Shown here: in pieces, positions 16,212 to 24,085 of the stretch
Layout of the letters: each line of letters begins with the position of its first letter
Position numbering within the stretch: the first letter of the stretch is position 1
NCBI GenBank assembly: GCA_018817385.1
Contig: JAHIUA010000094.1
Location: 1-46,661, forward strand
DNA from: Pseudomonadota bacterium
GTDB taxonomy: Bacteria; Desulfobacterota; Desulfobulbia; Desulfobulbales; Desulfocapsaceae
Length of the DNA stretch: 46,661 nucleotides
Direction of reading: 5' to 3'
Made by a program: the position numbers and the translations under genes
The notes under the pieces: model-generated
Told to the model about the DNA's origin: nothing
Database searches by the model: none
Seen by the model: the letters and a program-made list of their open reading frames with translations, nothing else

Positions 16212-18470
16212 CTATCCATTCAACAGATGTTTACAATAAACAACCTTGCCATCACCAGGGGCATAAAAATCAGGAAAAACGTTTTGCTGGCCATAGCCAT
16301 TCTGTTCATAGAAGGCACGGGTACCTGCATACTGCCGGCGCTGGGAGGTATCCACATAAATACGTTCTCCTCCACCACTCTTGATGGCACGCTCGGTCTC
16401 CTCCAGGAGTGCTTTACCGATGCCCCTTCCTTGATAATCGGGATGTACAGCTATCCAATACAGGTCATATCCGCTCTGGGTGCAGGGTATGGGGCCGTAG
16501 CAACTGTATGCCGCAAGGCGACCATAATGTTCTGCCATGATAAAATGATACCCACTCGAATCGCCTTTTTCCAATCTCTCTTTGACCAGCTCCTCGGCCA
16601 CATCGATCTCTTCTGGAGAAAAAAATCCGGTTAGGGACACGAGCTTGGCCACCCGCTCCGAATCAGCCTCTTCTACCTCACACCTGTAGGTGACGCCATG
16701 GATCTTATTTTTTGCCGGATGTCGCTTATCAGCCCAATCCTGAACAGCATAGGCGAGTCCTTTGAAAAAACGCATGGCATTGGTGCCCAAGGTGCGGGTC
16801 CGATAGCCTCCCTCCTGAATCACAACCGTGGGCAGGCCAAGGGCGCCTATCATTCTACCATTTTCTTCAAAATCTTTCGCCAGCAGACTCCAGGTACCTG
16901 TTGGATCACCTTTGGCCGGATCAAGGCCGAGGGCAACAATAAGAAAAGCAGGGTTGAAGGACTCGATTTTGTTCAGGGCCTTACTCAGCGCCTCGCGGTA
17001 CTGCGGACCGTCAACACTCTCCGGCAAAGGCAGATTAAGATTGAAGCCATCGCCTTCAACTTCGCCACACTCCTCCTCAAACCCGCTGAAATAGGGGTAG
17101 GCAAAACTCGGATGACCATGAATGGAGATAGTGAGGACATCACCGCGCCGGTAAAAAATTTCCTGGGTCCCGTTGCCGTGATGGTAATCGATATCAAGAA
17201 CTACGGTCTTCCCGAAACCGCTCAGATAATGGGCCGCTACAGCACTGTTATTGAAATAACAAAATCCTCCAAACACTCTGCTTTCGGCGTGATGGCCCGG
17301 TGGTCTGACCAGGGCATAAGCTATTCGCCGACCATTCAGGACCTCGATTGCGGAGGTCAGAGCACAGTCCACTGCGCGGCGAGCTGCAGGATAGGCATTT
17401 CTGTTGATGGGAGTGAAGGTGTCAATACAGTAATAGCCGGCAAGCACCGCCGGTTCCTTGGGCGGCCTCGTTTTGTTGCGTATGGGAAAGATATAGGGAT
17501 AAAGAGACTTCCCTTCATCCATTTCAGCACAGGCATGTTTCAGGTAGTTGACCAGCTCGGGAGCATGCACCGGGTACAGGTGACGGTCCCCAAAAGGCCG
17601 GGGCTTTATCTGCACAAACAGACCGCTTTCTTCCAACTTTTTGAGAATGGACTTGACGCGCACCGGCGATTCTACGTAGCCACGGTCACGGACATGATGA
17701 ATATCATGACGGTCATTGACCACCACGGCAATCTGTTCAGTGGTTCGACTGTCCACCTTGCTGCTGGCGACTTCAGGCTTCACATACATGAATGGGCGCA
17801 GCTGCAGAGGATTGTCTTTGCACGAGCCCACCACCTTTTCCACATACTCCTGCGGACAGAGGTTGGCATACTTGCGTTCAAGTACGGCCCGTACTACCTT
17901 GCGGACAAATACCCGGCCTGGTGGTTTTCCTGCATCCAGTCCATCATAAACCAGGTGCGGCATACAGCTGTCACCGGGGTTAACCGGCGATTCGTAGGCG
18001 GTATTGATAATGGGCCGGGCACCGTACTGTTCATAAAACCTCAAGCGGGCAATGTTCTCCTTGAGAATGGCCTTGTCAGTACACAACTCTTCGTTATCCG
18101 GCAGACATTCAAAAAAGAGACCTTTGACCTTCAGGGCAGCCGACTCCTGGCGCACTCTTTCGTACAGAGCACTGCCGATGCCAGAACCAGCACGTTTGGC
18201 TGTGATAGCAATCCAGTCAAGATAGGTAAAAGCGAGCACTGGTTCATGAAGGAGAATGGCAAAACCATTCACGCGCCCCTTGGCGTTGTCCGCCACAAAG
18301 AGAATGGTGCGAAAGCGTTGCTTGAAGGGATTGCGCAGTTTTTCACCAATAGATTCGACCTCCTCCTCATCTATTTCGCTGAATCGCGTCCGGAGGATAT
18401 CTTTTACCTGGTGGAGTTCTTCCTTGTTAATTGGTATTGCATCATCATAGATACGGCGTATTCGCAGCAT
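16212..18470 (-). CDS. GNAT / histone-deacetylase-type amidohydrolase / GNAT triple fusion
   Basis: Protein of 752 residues that joins opposing activities. Residues about 1-165 are a GNAT acetyltransferase domain (acetyl-CoA loop near GSGIGSALYERV). About 275-600 is a class-II HDAC / acetylpolyamine-amidohydrolase domain: RPPGHHAE near 387, the zinc site DIDYHHGNGTQ near 425-435, the third zinc aspartate in GLDPAKGDP near 512, and the catalytic tyrosine in QEGGY near 550. About 610-752 is a second GNAT domain (HPDYQGRGIGKALLEE). The start ATG 18470 has AAGGA eight bases upstream and lies 13 bases after the stop of the preceding ATP-grasp gene. As the last gene of the KamA operon it probably acetylates and deacetylates an amine made by that pathway, such as beta-lysine or a peptide of it. 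The substrate is inferred. Confidence 0.9.
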   Translation of the reverse strand: MLRIRRIYDDAIPINKEELHQVKDILRTRFSEIDEEEVESIGEKLRNPFKQRFRTILFVADNAKGRVNGFAILLHEPVLAFTYLDWIAITAKRAGSGIGSALYERVRQESAALKVKGLFFECLPDNEELCTDKAILKENIARLRFYEQYGARPIINTAYESPVNPGDSCMPHLVYDGLDAGKPPGRVFVRKVVRAVLERKYANLCPQEYVEKVVGSCKDNPLQLRPFMYVKPEVASSKVDSRTTEQIAVVVNDRHDIHHVRDRGYVESPVRVKSILKKLEESGLFVQIKPRPFGDRHLYPVHAPELVNYLKHACAEMDEGKSLYPYIFPIRNKTRPPKEPAVLAGYYCIDTFTPINRNAYPAARRAVDCALTSAIEVLNGRRIAYALVRPPGHHAESRVFGGFCYFNNSAVAAHYLSGFGKTVVLDIDYHHGNGTQEIFYRRGDVLTISIHGHPSFAYPYFSGFEEECGEVEGDGFNLNLPLPESVDGPQYREALSKALNKIESFNPAFLIVALGLDPAKGDPTGTWSLLAKDFEENGRMIGALGLPTVVIQEGGYRTRTLGTNAMRFFKGLAYAVQDWADKRHPAKNKIHGVTYRCEVEEADSERVAKLVSLTGFFSPEEIDVAEELVKERLEKGDSSGYHFIMAEHYGRLAAYSCYGPIPCTQSGYDLYWIAVHPDYQGRGIGKALLEETERAIKSGGGERIYVDTSQRRQYAGTRAFYEQNGYGQQNVFPDFYAPGDGKVVYCKHLLNG

Positions 18471-18483
18471 ATCACTATTCCTT

Positions 18484-19488
18484 TCAGGCGTGGGGTGGGA
18501 GGAGACTATCTTCCAGTATACGACCAACCGCCTCGGTAAAGGAAAGGCCGGCCTGGTCAAGGGCAGCTGCAAATCCAGCATCCGGCGAAAGGCAGGGGTT
18601 GGTATTGACTTCAAGAATCCAGGGCTGGCCATCACGATCAACCCGAAAATCAACCCGGGCGTAGCCTTTTAAGTTAAAGAGATGCCAACACTGTTTCGAG
18701 AGTTGCACCAGCTTCTCAAGCAACGGCCTCTCATCTTCGCTAAAATCATAACGACGGGGGGTATGGCCATAGGCAAAGGATGTCTCATCCCACTTGGCGC
18801 TGTAATCGACTATGCGCGGCATATGAGTGGAAAAATCATCAAACAGAATCTCAGCCGCAGGCAAAACTTCCACTTCATTTTTAGCGGCCAGCAAAGCAAT
18901 ATTGAATTCTCGACCATCAATGAACTGTTCACCGAAACAGCTGCCGCCAAGGCTGCCCGCTCGCTGCTCAAGAATGCTGAAAAGAGCTGCCGCCGACTCA
19001 GGCTGGAGCACCGATTCTGCATCCATCCCAAGCGAGGCATGTTCCCACTGCGATTTAACGATCCACACCCCATCGACAGGGGTTCCCCCTGTTTTTCCCC
19101 CCCTGCCGACCATTGGCCCGATCCAGGCAGGAGTGGGCAATCCGGCATGGCGGAGAACCTCTTTGGCCTCCGTCTTATTGGAAGTCGTAGCAATGGCCGC
19201 AGCCGATGAACCGGTGTAGGGAAGACGCAGAGCTTCCAGGAGGGCTGGAAAAAGGTGAATCAGGCGCCCATGCCCGTCAAGGGACTCCACCAGATTGAAC
19301 ACCATCTCTGTCCTCGTCTCCCTGAGACGGGCAACGATCTGCTCCAGGTTGAGAGAACAGGGAAGTACTTCCACACTGTGCCCCGATTGAACAAGTGCAT
19401 CACGGACCACTGCAACCTGGGCCAGTACATCCTTGGCATCCGGTCCCTCATCCTCTGTTATGCTGTTATGAACAATAGCAACATTCAT
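18484..19488 (-). CDS. D-Ala-D-Ala-ligase-like ATP-grasp enzyme (second)
   Basis: ATP-grasp ligase of 334 residues. Visible family features are VFNLVESLDGHGR in the N-terminal domain, LPYTGSSAAAIATTSNKTEAK, the FGEQFIDGREFN lid region, and the metal/ATP site ARVDFRVDRDGQPWILEVNTNPCLSPDAG. Such enzymes join a carboxylate, through an acyl phosphate, to an amine. Its ATG overlaps the stop of the upstream ligase gene (ATGA, 19485-19488), so translation of the two is coupled. It differs clearly from that neighbour and is not a simple duplicate. It is unlikely to be the cell-wall Ddl because of its operon partners (KamA, GNAT-deacetylase). The ligated substrates are unknown. Confidence 0.88.
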   Translation of the reverse strand: MNVAIVHNSITEDEGPDAKDVLAQVAVVRDALVQSGHSVEVLPCSLNLEQIVARLRETRTEMVFNLVESLDGHGRLIHLFPALLEALRLPYTGSSAAAIATTSNKTEAKEVLRHAGLPTPAWIGPMVGRGGKTGGTPVDGVWIVKSQWEHASLGMDAESVLQPESAAALFSILEQRAGSLGGSCFGEQFIDGREFNIALLAAKNEVEVLPAAEILFDDFSTHMPRIVDYSAKWDETSFAYGHTPRRYDFSEDERPLLEKLVQLSKQCWHLFNLKGYARVDFRVDRDGQPWILEVNTNPCLSPDAGFAAALDQAGLSFTEAVGRILEDSLLPPHA

Positions 19489-20471
19489 AGCTTAATCCTG
19501 CTGGTGGCCGAGTCCAGAATCATTTGAATAAGAGCAAGATAGGCAATACCTAGCTTGCTACAGAGAATCGGCAGATCTGAGTGTTGCGGATGAATACCCG
19601 CCAGAGGATTTACCTCCATAAACAGTGGTCGGCCCGACTCATCGCAGCGCAGGTCGGCACGGCCGCCATCCCGGCAGCCAAGAACACGCCAGGCAGCAAG
19701 GGCAGTCGCCTCAGCCTCCTGGACAACGGGATCCCGGCTGCTGTCAGCAAGTCGGTATTCAACCCGTTCTTCGCATTCTTCCTTGTTGATATAGGAATAG
19801 AGCCCCTCTTCAGCGCTTTGGAGGAGAATAACTTCCATGGTCCCGATAGCTTTGGCCCCCTTCCCTGTGCCGACAATACCGACAGTAAATTCACGACCCG
19901 GGAGATAGGGTTCCACCAGCACCGCCTGGTGAAAATTCTGAACCAGGCGATCGACTGCATCGGCCAACTGTCCTCCGTCACGAACGATGGAGTCAGGGTC
20001 TATCCCCTTGCCCGTTCCCTCGGCCACCGGTTTGATAAAATATGGAGGAGCAAAGGATATTCCCACCGTATCTGAACCGCTTTCCGCAACCAGAAAATCG
20101 CTCACCGCCACCTGTGCATCCCGCAGCACCCGTTTTGTCATTCCCTTGTGCAGAGTCAGGCTCATGACCAAGGGATCCGAAAAGGTGTATGGAATGTTAT
20201 ATACGTCTAGAATAGCCGGGATCTGTGCCTCACGGCCAATGCCGTACATGCCCTCGGCAATGTTAAATACCAGATCCCAGCGCCTGCCCTCTGCCAGGGC
20301 CTGGATGAGCTGCCTGGCATGGCCAATGCGCTCACACTGATGCCCCAGCGTGGTCAAGGCGGATTCTATGGCCTCAATGGTGTCGTCTCGATCGAATTCA
20401 GCAGTTTCCAGCTCGGAAAATCCCATTTCAAGATAGGCAGAGCGCAGATCGTATGTTAACCCTATTTTCAT
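19485..20471 (-). CDS. D-Ala-D-Ala-ligase-like ATP-grasp enzyme (first)
   Basis: ATP-grasp ligase of 328 residues. Seen in the sequence: MKIGLTYDLR at the start, LVFNIAEGMYGIGREAQIP, IPYTFSDPLVMSLTLHKG, PYFIKPVAEGTGKGI (ATP-binding loop), VEPYLPGREFTVGI, and the metal site GRADLRCDESGRPLFMEVN followed by PLAGIHPQHSDLP. I chose ATG 20471; the in-frame TTG 20489 lacks a ribosome site, and GGAAG lies about eleven bases before the ATG. It is the second gene of the KamA operon, 73 bases after kamA, and overlaps the next ligase gene by four bases. Two non-identical ligases in a row suggest two successive peptide-bond formations or a heterodimer. Substrates unknown. Confidence 0.88.
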   Translation of the reverse strand: MKIGLTYDLRSAYLEMGFSELETAEFDRDDTIEAIESALTTLGHQCERIGHARQLIQALAEGRRWDLVFNIAEGMYGIGREAQIPAILDVYNIPYTFSDPLVMSLTLHKGMTKRVLRDAQVAVSDFLVAESGSDTVGISFAPPYFIKPVAEGTGKGIDPDSIVRDGGQLADAVDRLVQNFHQAVLVEPYLPGREFTVGIVGTGKGAKAIGTMEVILLQSAEEGLYSYINKEECEERVEYRLADSSRDPVVQEAEATALAAWRVLGCRDGGRADLRCDESGRPLFMEVNPLAGIHPQHSDLPILCSKLGIAYLALIQMILDSATSRIKL

Positions 20472-20544
20472 TTTTTTTGTGTCTTCCAAAAAGGATGTAT
20501 GGAGTATGCGCGGCCGAGGCCGCGCATCAATGGTTCTTCCGCGC

Positions 20545-21849
20545 TCAGATCACGTCGGGATAGCGAAACAATCTATCTTCATAGTTGCGCAGGAGAAGGT
20601 CAGTACCCTGCTTTCCGACAACTGATTCCGGCAGGAGTGGAATCTTTCCTCCTCCTCCGGGGGCGTCGATAACATAGGTGGGAACGGCATAGCCGCTGGT
20701 GAAGCCCCGCAAGCCCTGAATAACTTCCAGACCTTTTTCCACCGGAGTCCGAAAATGGGCCGAGCCGGTGATCGGATCGCACTGGTACAGATAATAGGGG
20801 CGAACACGCATACGCATAAGACTGTGCGTCAGGTTCTTCATGGTCTCCACATTATCATTAATACCACGCAACAGCACGGTCTGGGAACCGAGAGGAATTC
20901 CAGCATCAGCAAGCCTTGTACATGCCTTGACAGTCTCCGTTGTACACTCATCCGGATGGATGAAATGGAGACTCATCCACAGAGGATGATAACGCCTTAA
21001 TATTTTTACCAGTTGTGGTGTAATACGCTGCGGCAGTACGGCAGGGACCTTGGTGCCGATACGAATGATCTCGACATGGGGGATCTGCCGCAGATTCTTC
21101 AGCAGCCATTCCAGACGTTCATCAGCAAGGAGCAAGGGATCACCGCCGGAAAGCAGGACGTCACGGATGGATTTTGTGCGGCGGATATAGTCCAGCATCT
21201 GCTCAAAGCGAGCCTTGCTTGCACGTACGGCTCCATGTCCCACCACCCGAGAGCGGGTACAGTACCGGCAGTACGTTGAGCAGAAATCATGGACCAGAAA
21301 AAGTGCCCGATCGGGATAGCGGTGCACAAGTCCGGGAACCGGACTCTGATTTTCCTCGCCCAAAGGATCATCCGCCTCGCCAGGCCCTCTGACGAGCTCG
21401 CTGGTTGTGGGTACCACAGTGCGGCGCAGAGGCTGCAGGGGATTGGCAGGATCGAGGAGGCTCAGGTAATAGGGAGTAATGGCCAGGGGCAATTTAATGT
21501 CAGGACCATTAGCCGCCATTTGTTCTTCCGGGGAAAGCTGCAAAAATTTGCCAAGCCGTTCTCCTCCGCGGATGCGGTTGGCCACCTGCCAGTGCCAGCT
21601 GTTCCATTCTTTGGCGGTGACATGAGGAAAGAAGGTGCGACGAAATTTTTTTCTCTGTACTGTGGATAGGGAAAATTCTTCAACAAGCGAAGGAAAGGGA
21701 ATAATTGTGGCGGGAGAATTACGAAGACAATCGAGTGTGCCTAACGCGTTAACAGCCTTACCTGGAGGTTCTCCATCCTCCTCCAGAAATGAGCTGGATA
21801 TTCCTGAAATATGATCTGAAAAAGCGGGGACTTCGATTTGCGCCTGCAT
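20545..21849 (-). CDS. kamA: KamA-family lysine 2,3-aminomutase (radical SAM, PLP)
   Basis: Radical-SAM, PLP-dependent aminomutase of 434 residues. The iron-sulfur motif CSTYCRYC (Cys-x3-Cys-x2-Cys) is followed by TRSRVVG. The PLP lysine lies in DAPGGGGK near the C-terminus. The aspartates equivalent to the two that hold the substrate side-chain amine in lysine 2,3-aminomutase are both kept (YQCDP and VIDAPGGGGK), which favours lysine or a lysine-like substrate over glutamate. Length suits a full aminomutase rather than the shorter EF-P enzyme EpmB. The start has an excellent AAGGAG site. It heads a minus-strand operon with two ATP-grasp ligases and a GNAT-deacetylase fusion. The likely product is beta-lysine for a modified peptide or an acetylated osmolyte; that end product is inference. 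Confidence 0.92.
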   Translation of the reverse strand: MQAQIEVPAFSDHISGISSSFLEEDGEPPGKAVNALGTLDCLRNSPATIIPFPSLVEEFSLSTVQRKKFRRTFFPHVTAKEWNSWHWQVANRIRGGERLGKFLQLSPEEQMAANGPDIKLPLAITPYYLSLLDPANPLQPLRRTVVPTTSELVRGPGEADDPLGEENQSPVPGLVHRYPDRALFLVHDFCSTYCRYCTRSRVVGHGAVRASKARFEQMLDYIRRTKSIRDVLLSGGDPLLLADERLEWLLKNLRQIPHVEIIRIGTKVPAVLPQRITPQLVKILRRYHPLWMSLHFIHPDECTTETVKACTRLADAGIPLGSQTVLLRGINDNVETMKNLTHSLMRMRVRPYYLYQCDPITGSAHFRTPVEKGLEVIQGLRGFTSGYAVPTYVIDAPGGGGKIPLLPESVVGKQGTDLLLRNYEDRLFRYPDVI

Positions 21850-21923
21850 GAAAACTCCTTTTTATATTTGGCAATTTTTTCAATAAGTTACGACTAAAGC
21901 ACCATTTACATCTCTTTAATCGC

Positions 21924-21952
21924 TATTTACGTCCTGCATAAAAGAAAGTCAA
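21924..21952 (-). promoter_or_regulatory. Candidate sigma-70 promoter of the kamA operon
   Basis: On the minus strand TTGACT (21947-21952) and TAAATA (21924-21929) are separated by 17 bases, about 75 bases before the kamA start. The -35 box is good and the -10 box is weak. Confidence 0.4.
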
Positions 21953-22002
21953 CGAAAAACCAATCGGTTTTTTTTATTTTTTTAACAATATTTTTAACCA
22001 TT

Positions 22003-22053
22003 GAGGCAATGGCCAATAATTGGCAGACAACCGCTCTATAACTGCTTAGCAGT
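22003..22053 (+). promoter_or_regulatory. 51-bp element shared with the corA upstream region (copy B)
   Basis: Matches 5718-5768 at 41 of 51 positions without gaps. It lies about 320 bases before mgtE and about 165 bases before a candidate mgtE promoter, so it may be DNA upstream of the transcript rather than part of a leader RNA. It also lies between the divergent kamA and mgtE genes and could serve either. The complementary strand of this copy is open for 90 codons (22199-21927), which leaves a repeat or gene remnant as an alternative. Confidence 0.5.
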
Positions 22054-22218
22054 AGGAGCATCTCATAAAACCAACAGGAAAGAATTCTTGAGAATATGCC
22101 CGTAAAAGAGCTTTCCGTCACATCCAATCCCGGAAAAAGAAAAAAGAGTATTTTTCCACCCAGTTGAGAATCGTGACAGGTTCTCTTCTGTAGTCGCATA
22201 GAATATCATAACGATATC

Positions 22219-22246
22219 TTGACAAAAATAAAGTATCTTTTATTCA
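22219..22246 (+). promoter_or_regulatory. Candidate mgtE promoter
   Basis: TTGACA at 22219-22224 is followed after 16 bases by TATTCA at 22241-22246 in AT-rich DNA, about 130 bases before the mgtE start. The -35 box is perfect, the -10 box is poor. Confidence 0.4.
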
Positions 22247-22374
22247 TCCAATAAAAACATCTATCCTTTTTTTCACAATCTGATTTCATGACAAGATGAA
22301 TGCCCCATGCCCGACAAGACATTCAAGGATGCGGCATCATGCTCCTTTAAGATCAACATTTCAAGAGGTTATCG

Positions 22375-23739
22375 ATGGATAAGCTAACTCCCCCCTGGAA
22401 AACAATCAGTGAACTCATCACTGCTGAAAACAGCCTTGCCCTGACCGATTTCATTAATGCCCTCAGCCCCTCCGAAACGGCAAGATCCATCTCACGTCTG
22501 ACAGAGGGAGAACAGCTTCGACTGCTCGGCATGCTCAGTCCTGAGGATGCCGCCGATGTAATCGAGGATATCTCGGAAGCCCAGGCAGCAGATATGGTGG
22601 AAGATATGCCATCGGAGCAGGCAGCAGCCATCATGGAGGAGCTCTCCAGTGATCATCTTGTTGATGTCTTAGGCGAGATGGATGATGACGCCAGTGAGGC
22701 AATCCTTGCCAAGATGGACAAAGAAGATGCCAAGGAAGCGAGGATGTTTCTCGAGTACGCACCGGACTGCGCCGGTGGACTGATGATTTCCGAATTCCTT
22801 GCCTATAAGACCGATGATACCATAGAGGATGTACTCACTGATCTCCAGAAAAATCGCAGTGAATACAGTGATTACCATGTACAGTACTTTTATGTCGTTG
22901 ACGAGGAAGAGAGACTGGCCGGTGTGTTGCGTCTTCACGATCTTCTTTTCCCTTCCCATAAAACTCCCCTGGCAAAGATTATGCTGACATCGCCTCTCAA
23001 TGTTCCGGACAAGGCATCATTAGTCGAGCTGGAGGGATTTTTTGAGGAGCATCACCTCTTTGGCGTACCTGTGGTAGACGAGAAAAAAAGGTTGGTCGGA
23101 GTCGTGCTCCCGGATGCTATTGAGGAAGCAATCAACAAAAGAAAAACGAAAACCTTTCTCCGACTGAGCGGGATCATCGGCGGCGAGGAGTTTCGGACCA
23201 TGCCTCTGCTTTCCCGTTCCGGACGCCGTCTTTCCTGGCTGAGTATGAACATAGTCCTCAATATCATTGCCGCAAGTGTTATTGCCCTGTATCAGGATAC
23301 CTTGGCGGCTGCCATCACCCTGGCCGTCTTCCTGCCAATGGTAAGTGACATGAGCGGCTGTTCCGGCAATCAGGCAGTGGCTGTTTCCATGCGTGAACTT
23401 TCCCTGGGCCTTGTTCGGCCAAAGGAGCTGATTTGGGTCCTGGCAAAAGAAGCAAAAGTCGGTATCATAAACGGAATAATCCTTGGAGCTATCCTCTTCG
23501 GGGTCGCATATGTCTGGCAGGGAAATCCCTGGCTCGGAATTGTGGTCGGTAGCGCCCTGGCAGCCAACACCTTGGTATCAGTGACCCTCGGCGGAATTCT
23601 GCCTCTTCTTCTTAAACGTTTCAAACTGGATCCGGCCCTGGTTTCCGGCCCTCTACTGACAACGGTCACAGACATGTGTGGGTTCTTTTTTGTATTGAGT
23701 TTTGCCTCACTGGTACTCCCCAAACTTGTTACCCCATAA
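22375..23739 (+). CDS. mgtE: MgtE-family magnesium transporter
   Basis: Mg2+ channel of 454 residues. The order is canonical: a superhelical acidic N-domain (about 1-125, with repeated LSPEDAADVIEDI-type helices), two CBS domains (about 130-255), a plug helix and five transmembrane helices. The pore region SDMSGCSGNQAVAVSMREL is preceded by VFLPMVSDM, and LKRFKLDPALVSGPLLTTVTDMCGF carries the second half of the pore with its aspartate. In this family the CBS and N domains bind Mg2+ and close the channel when Mg2+ is high. AGAGG lies seven bases before ATG 22375. It is divergent from the kamA operon and shares the 51-bp upstream element with corA. Confidence 0.95.
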   Translation: MDKLTPPWKTISELITAENSLALTDFINALSPSETARSISRLTEGEQLRLLGMLSPEDAADVIEDISEAQAADMVEDMPSEQAAAIMEELSSDHLVDVLGEMDDDASEAILAKMDKEDAKEARMFLEYAPDCAGGLMISEFLAYKTDDTIEDVLTDLQKNRSEYSDYHVQYFYVVDEEERLAGVLRLHDLLFPSHKTPLAKIMLTSPLNVPDKASLVELEGFFEEHHLFGVPVVDEKKRLVGVVLPDAIEEAINKRKTKTFLRLSGIIGGEEFRTMPLLSRSGRRLSWLSMNIVLNIIAASVIALYQDTLAAAITLAVFLPMVSDMSGCSGNQAVAVSMRELSLGLVRPKELIWVLAKEAKVGIINGIILGAILFGVAYVWQGNPWLGIVVGSALAANTLVSVTLGGILPLLLKRFKLDPALVSGPLLTTVTDMCGFFFVLSFASLVLPKLVTP

Positions 23740-24085
23740 TTGAGAGCGGAAAAATATCGTATGCAGACAAGAGGGTGGGTATACGCTTTCACGATTCTTC
23801 GGACAGATGCCAGCCTGGTAGGCTTGCTGTTCATCCAACTGCCCTGTTTTACTTGGGGGGGAGAGATCGTAAGCGACCTCTTCATCGATCCCAATCTGTT
23901 ACCCTTCTCTGCCGTCAGTTTTTTTACTCCCGTCATCTGAGTTTGAAAGATATTTCTTCTAATCTGGTGTACTATGCAACTCTATGTTGATTTCTGACAG
24001 AAGATGGAGATTTTCCAGATAGATTATAAGTTGTTGTTGATACACTCTTGAGATTAATTCCTTATCATTCCATATGGAGATTGCA
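23740..24085. other. Intergenic region after mgtE
   Basis: About 345 bases with no supported gene and no strong terminator. The last 20 bases hold the GGAG ribosome site of the next gene. Confidence 0.4.

Noticed and set aside
16698-18539. A 613-codon open stretch on the plus strand
   Set aside because: It lies opposite the GNAT-deacetylase fusion, whose minus-strand frame has clear conserved motifs. The plus-strand translation has no recognisable domain and is a mirror of a GC-rich gene.
21927-22199. A 90-codon open stretch on the minus strand between kamA and mgtE
   Set aside because: It covers the shared 51-bp element but has no ribosome site and no familiar motif. I kept the possibility of a gene remnant in the finding on the shared element.
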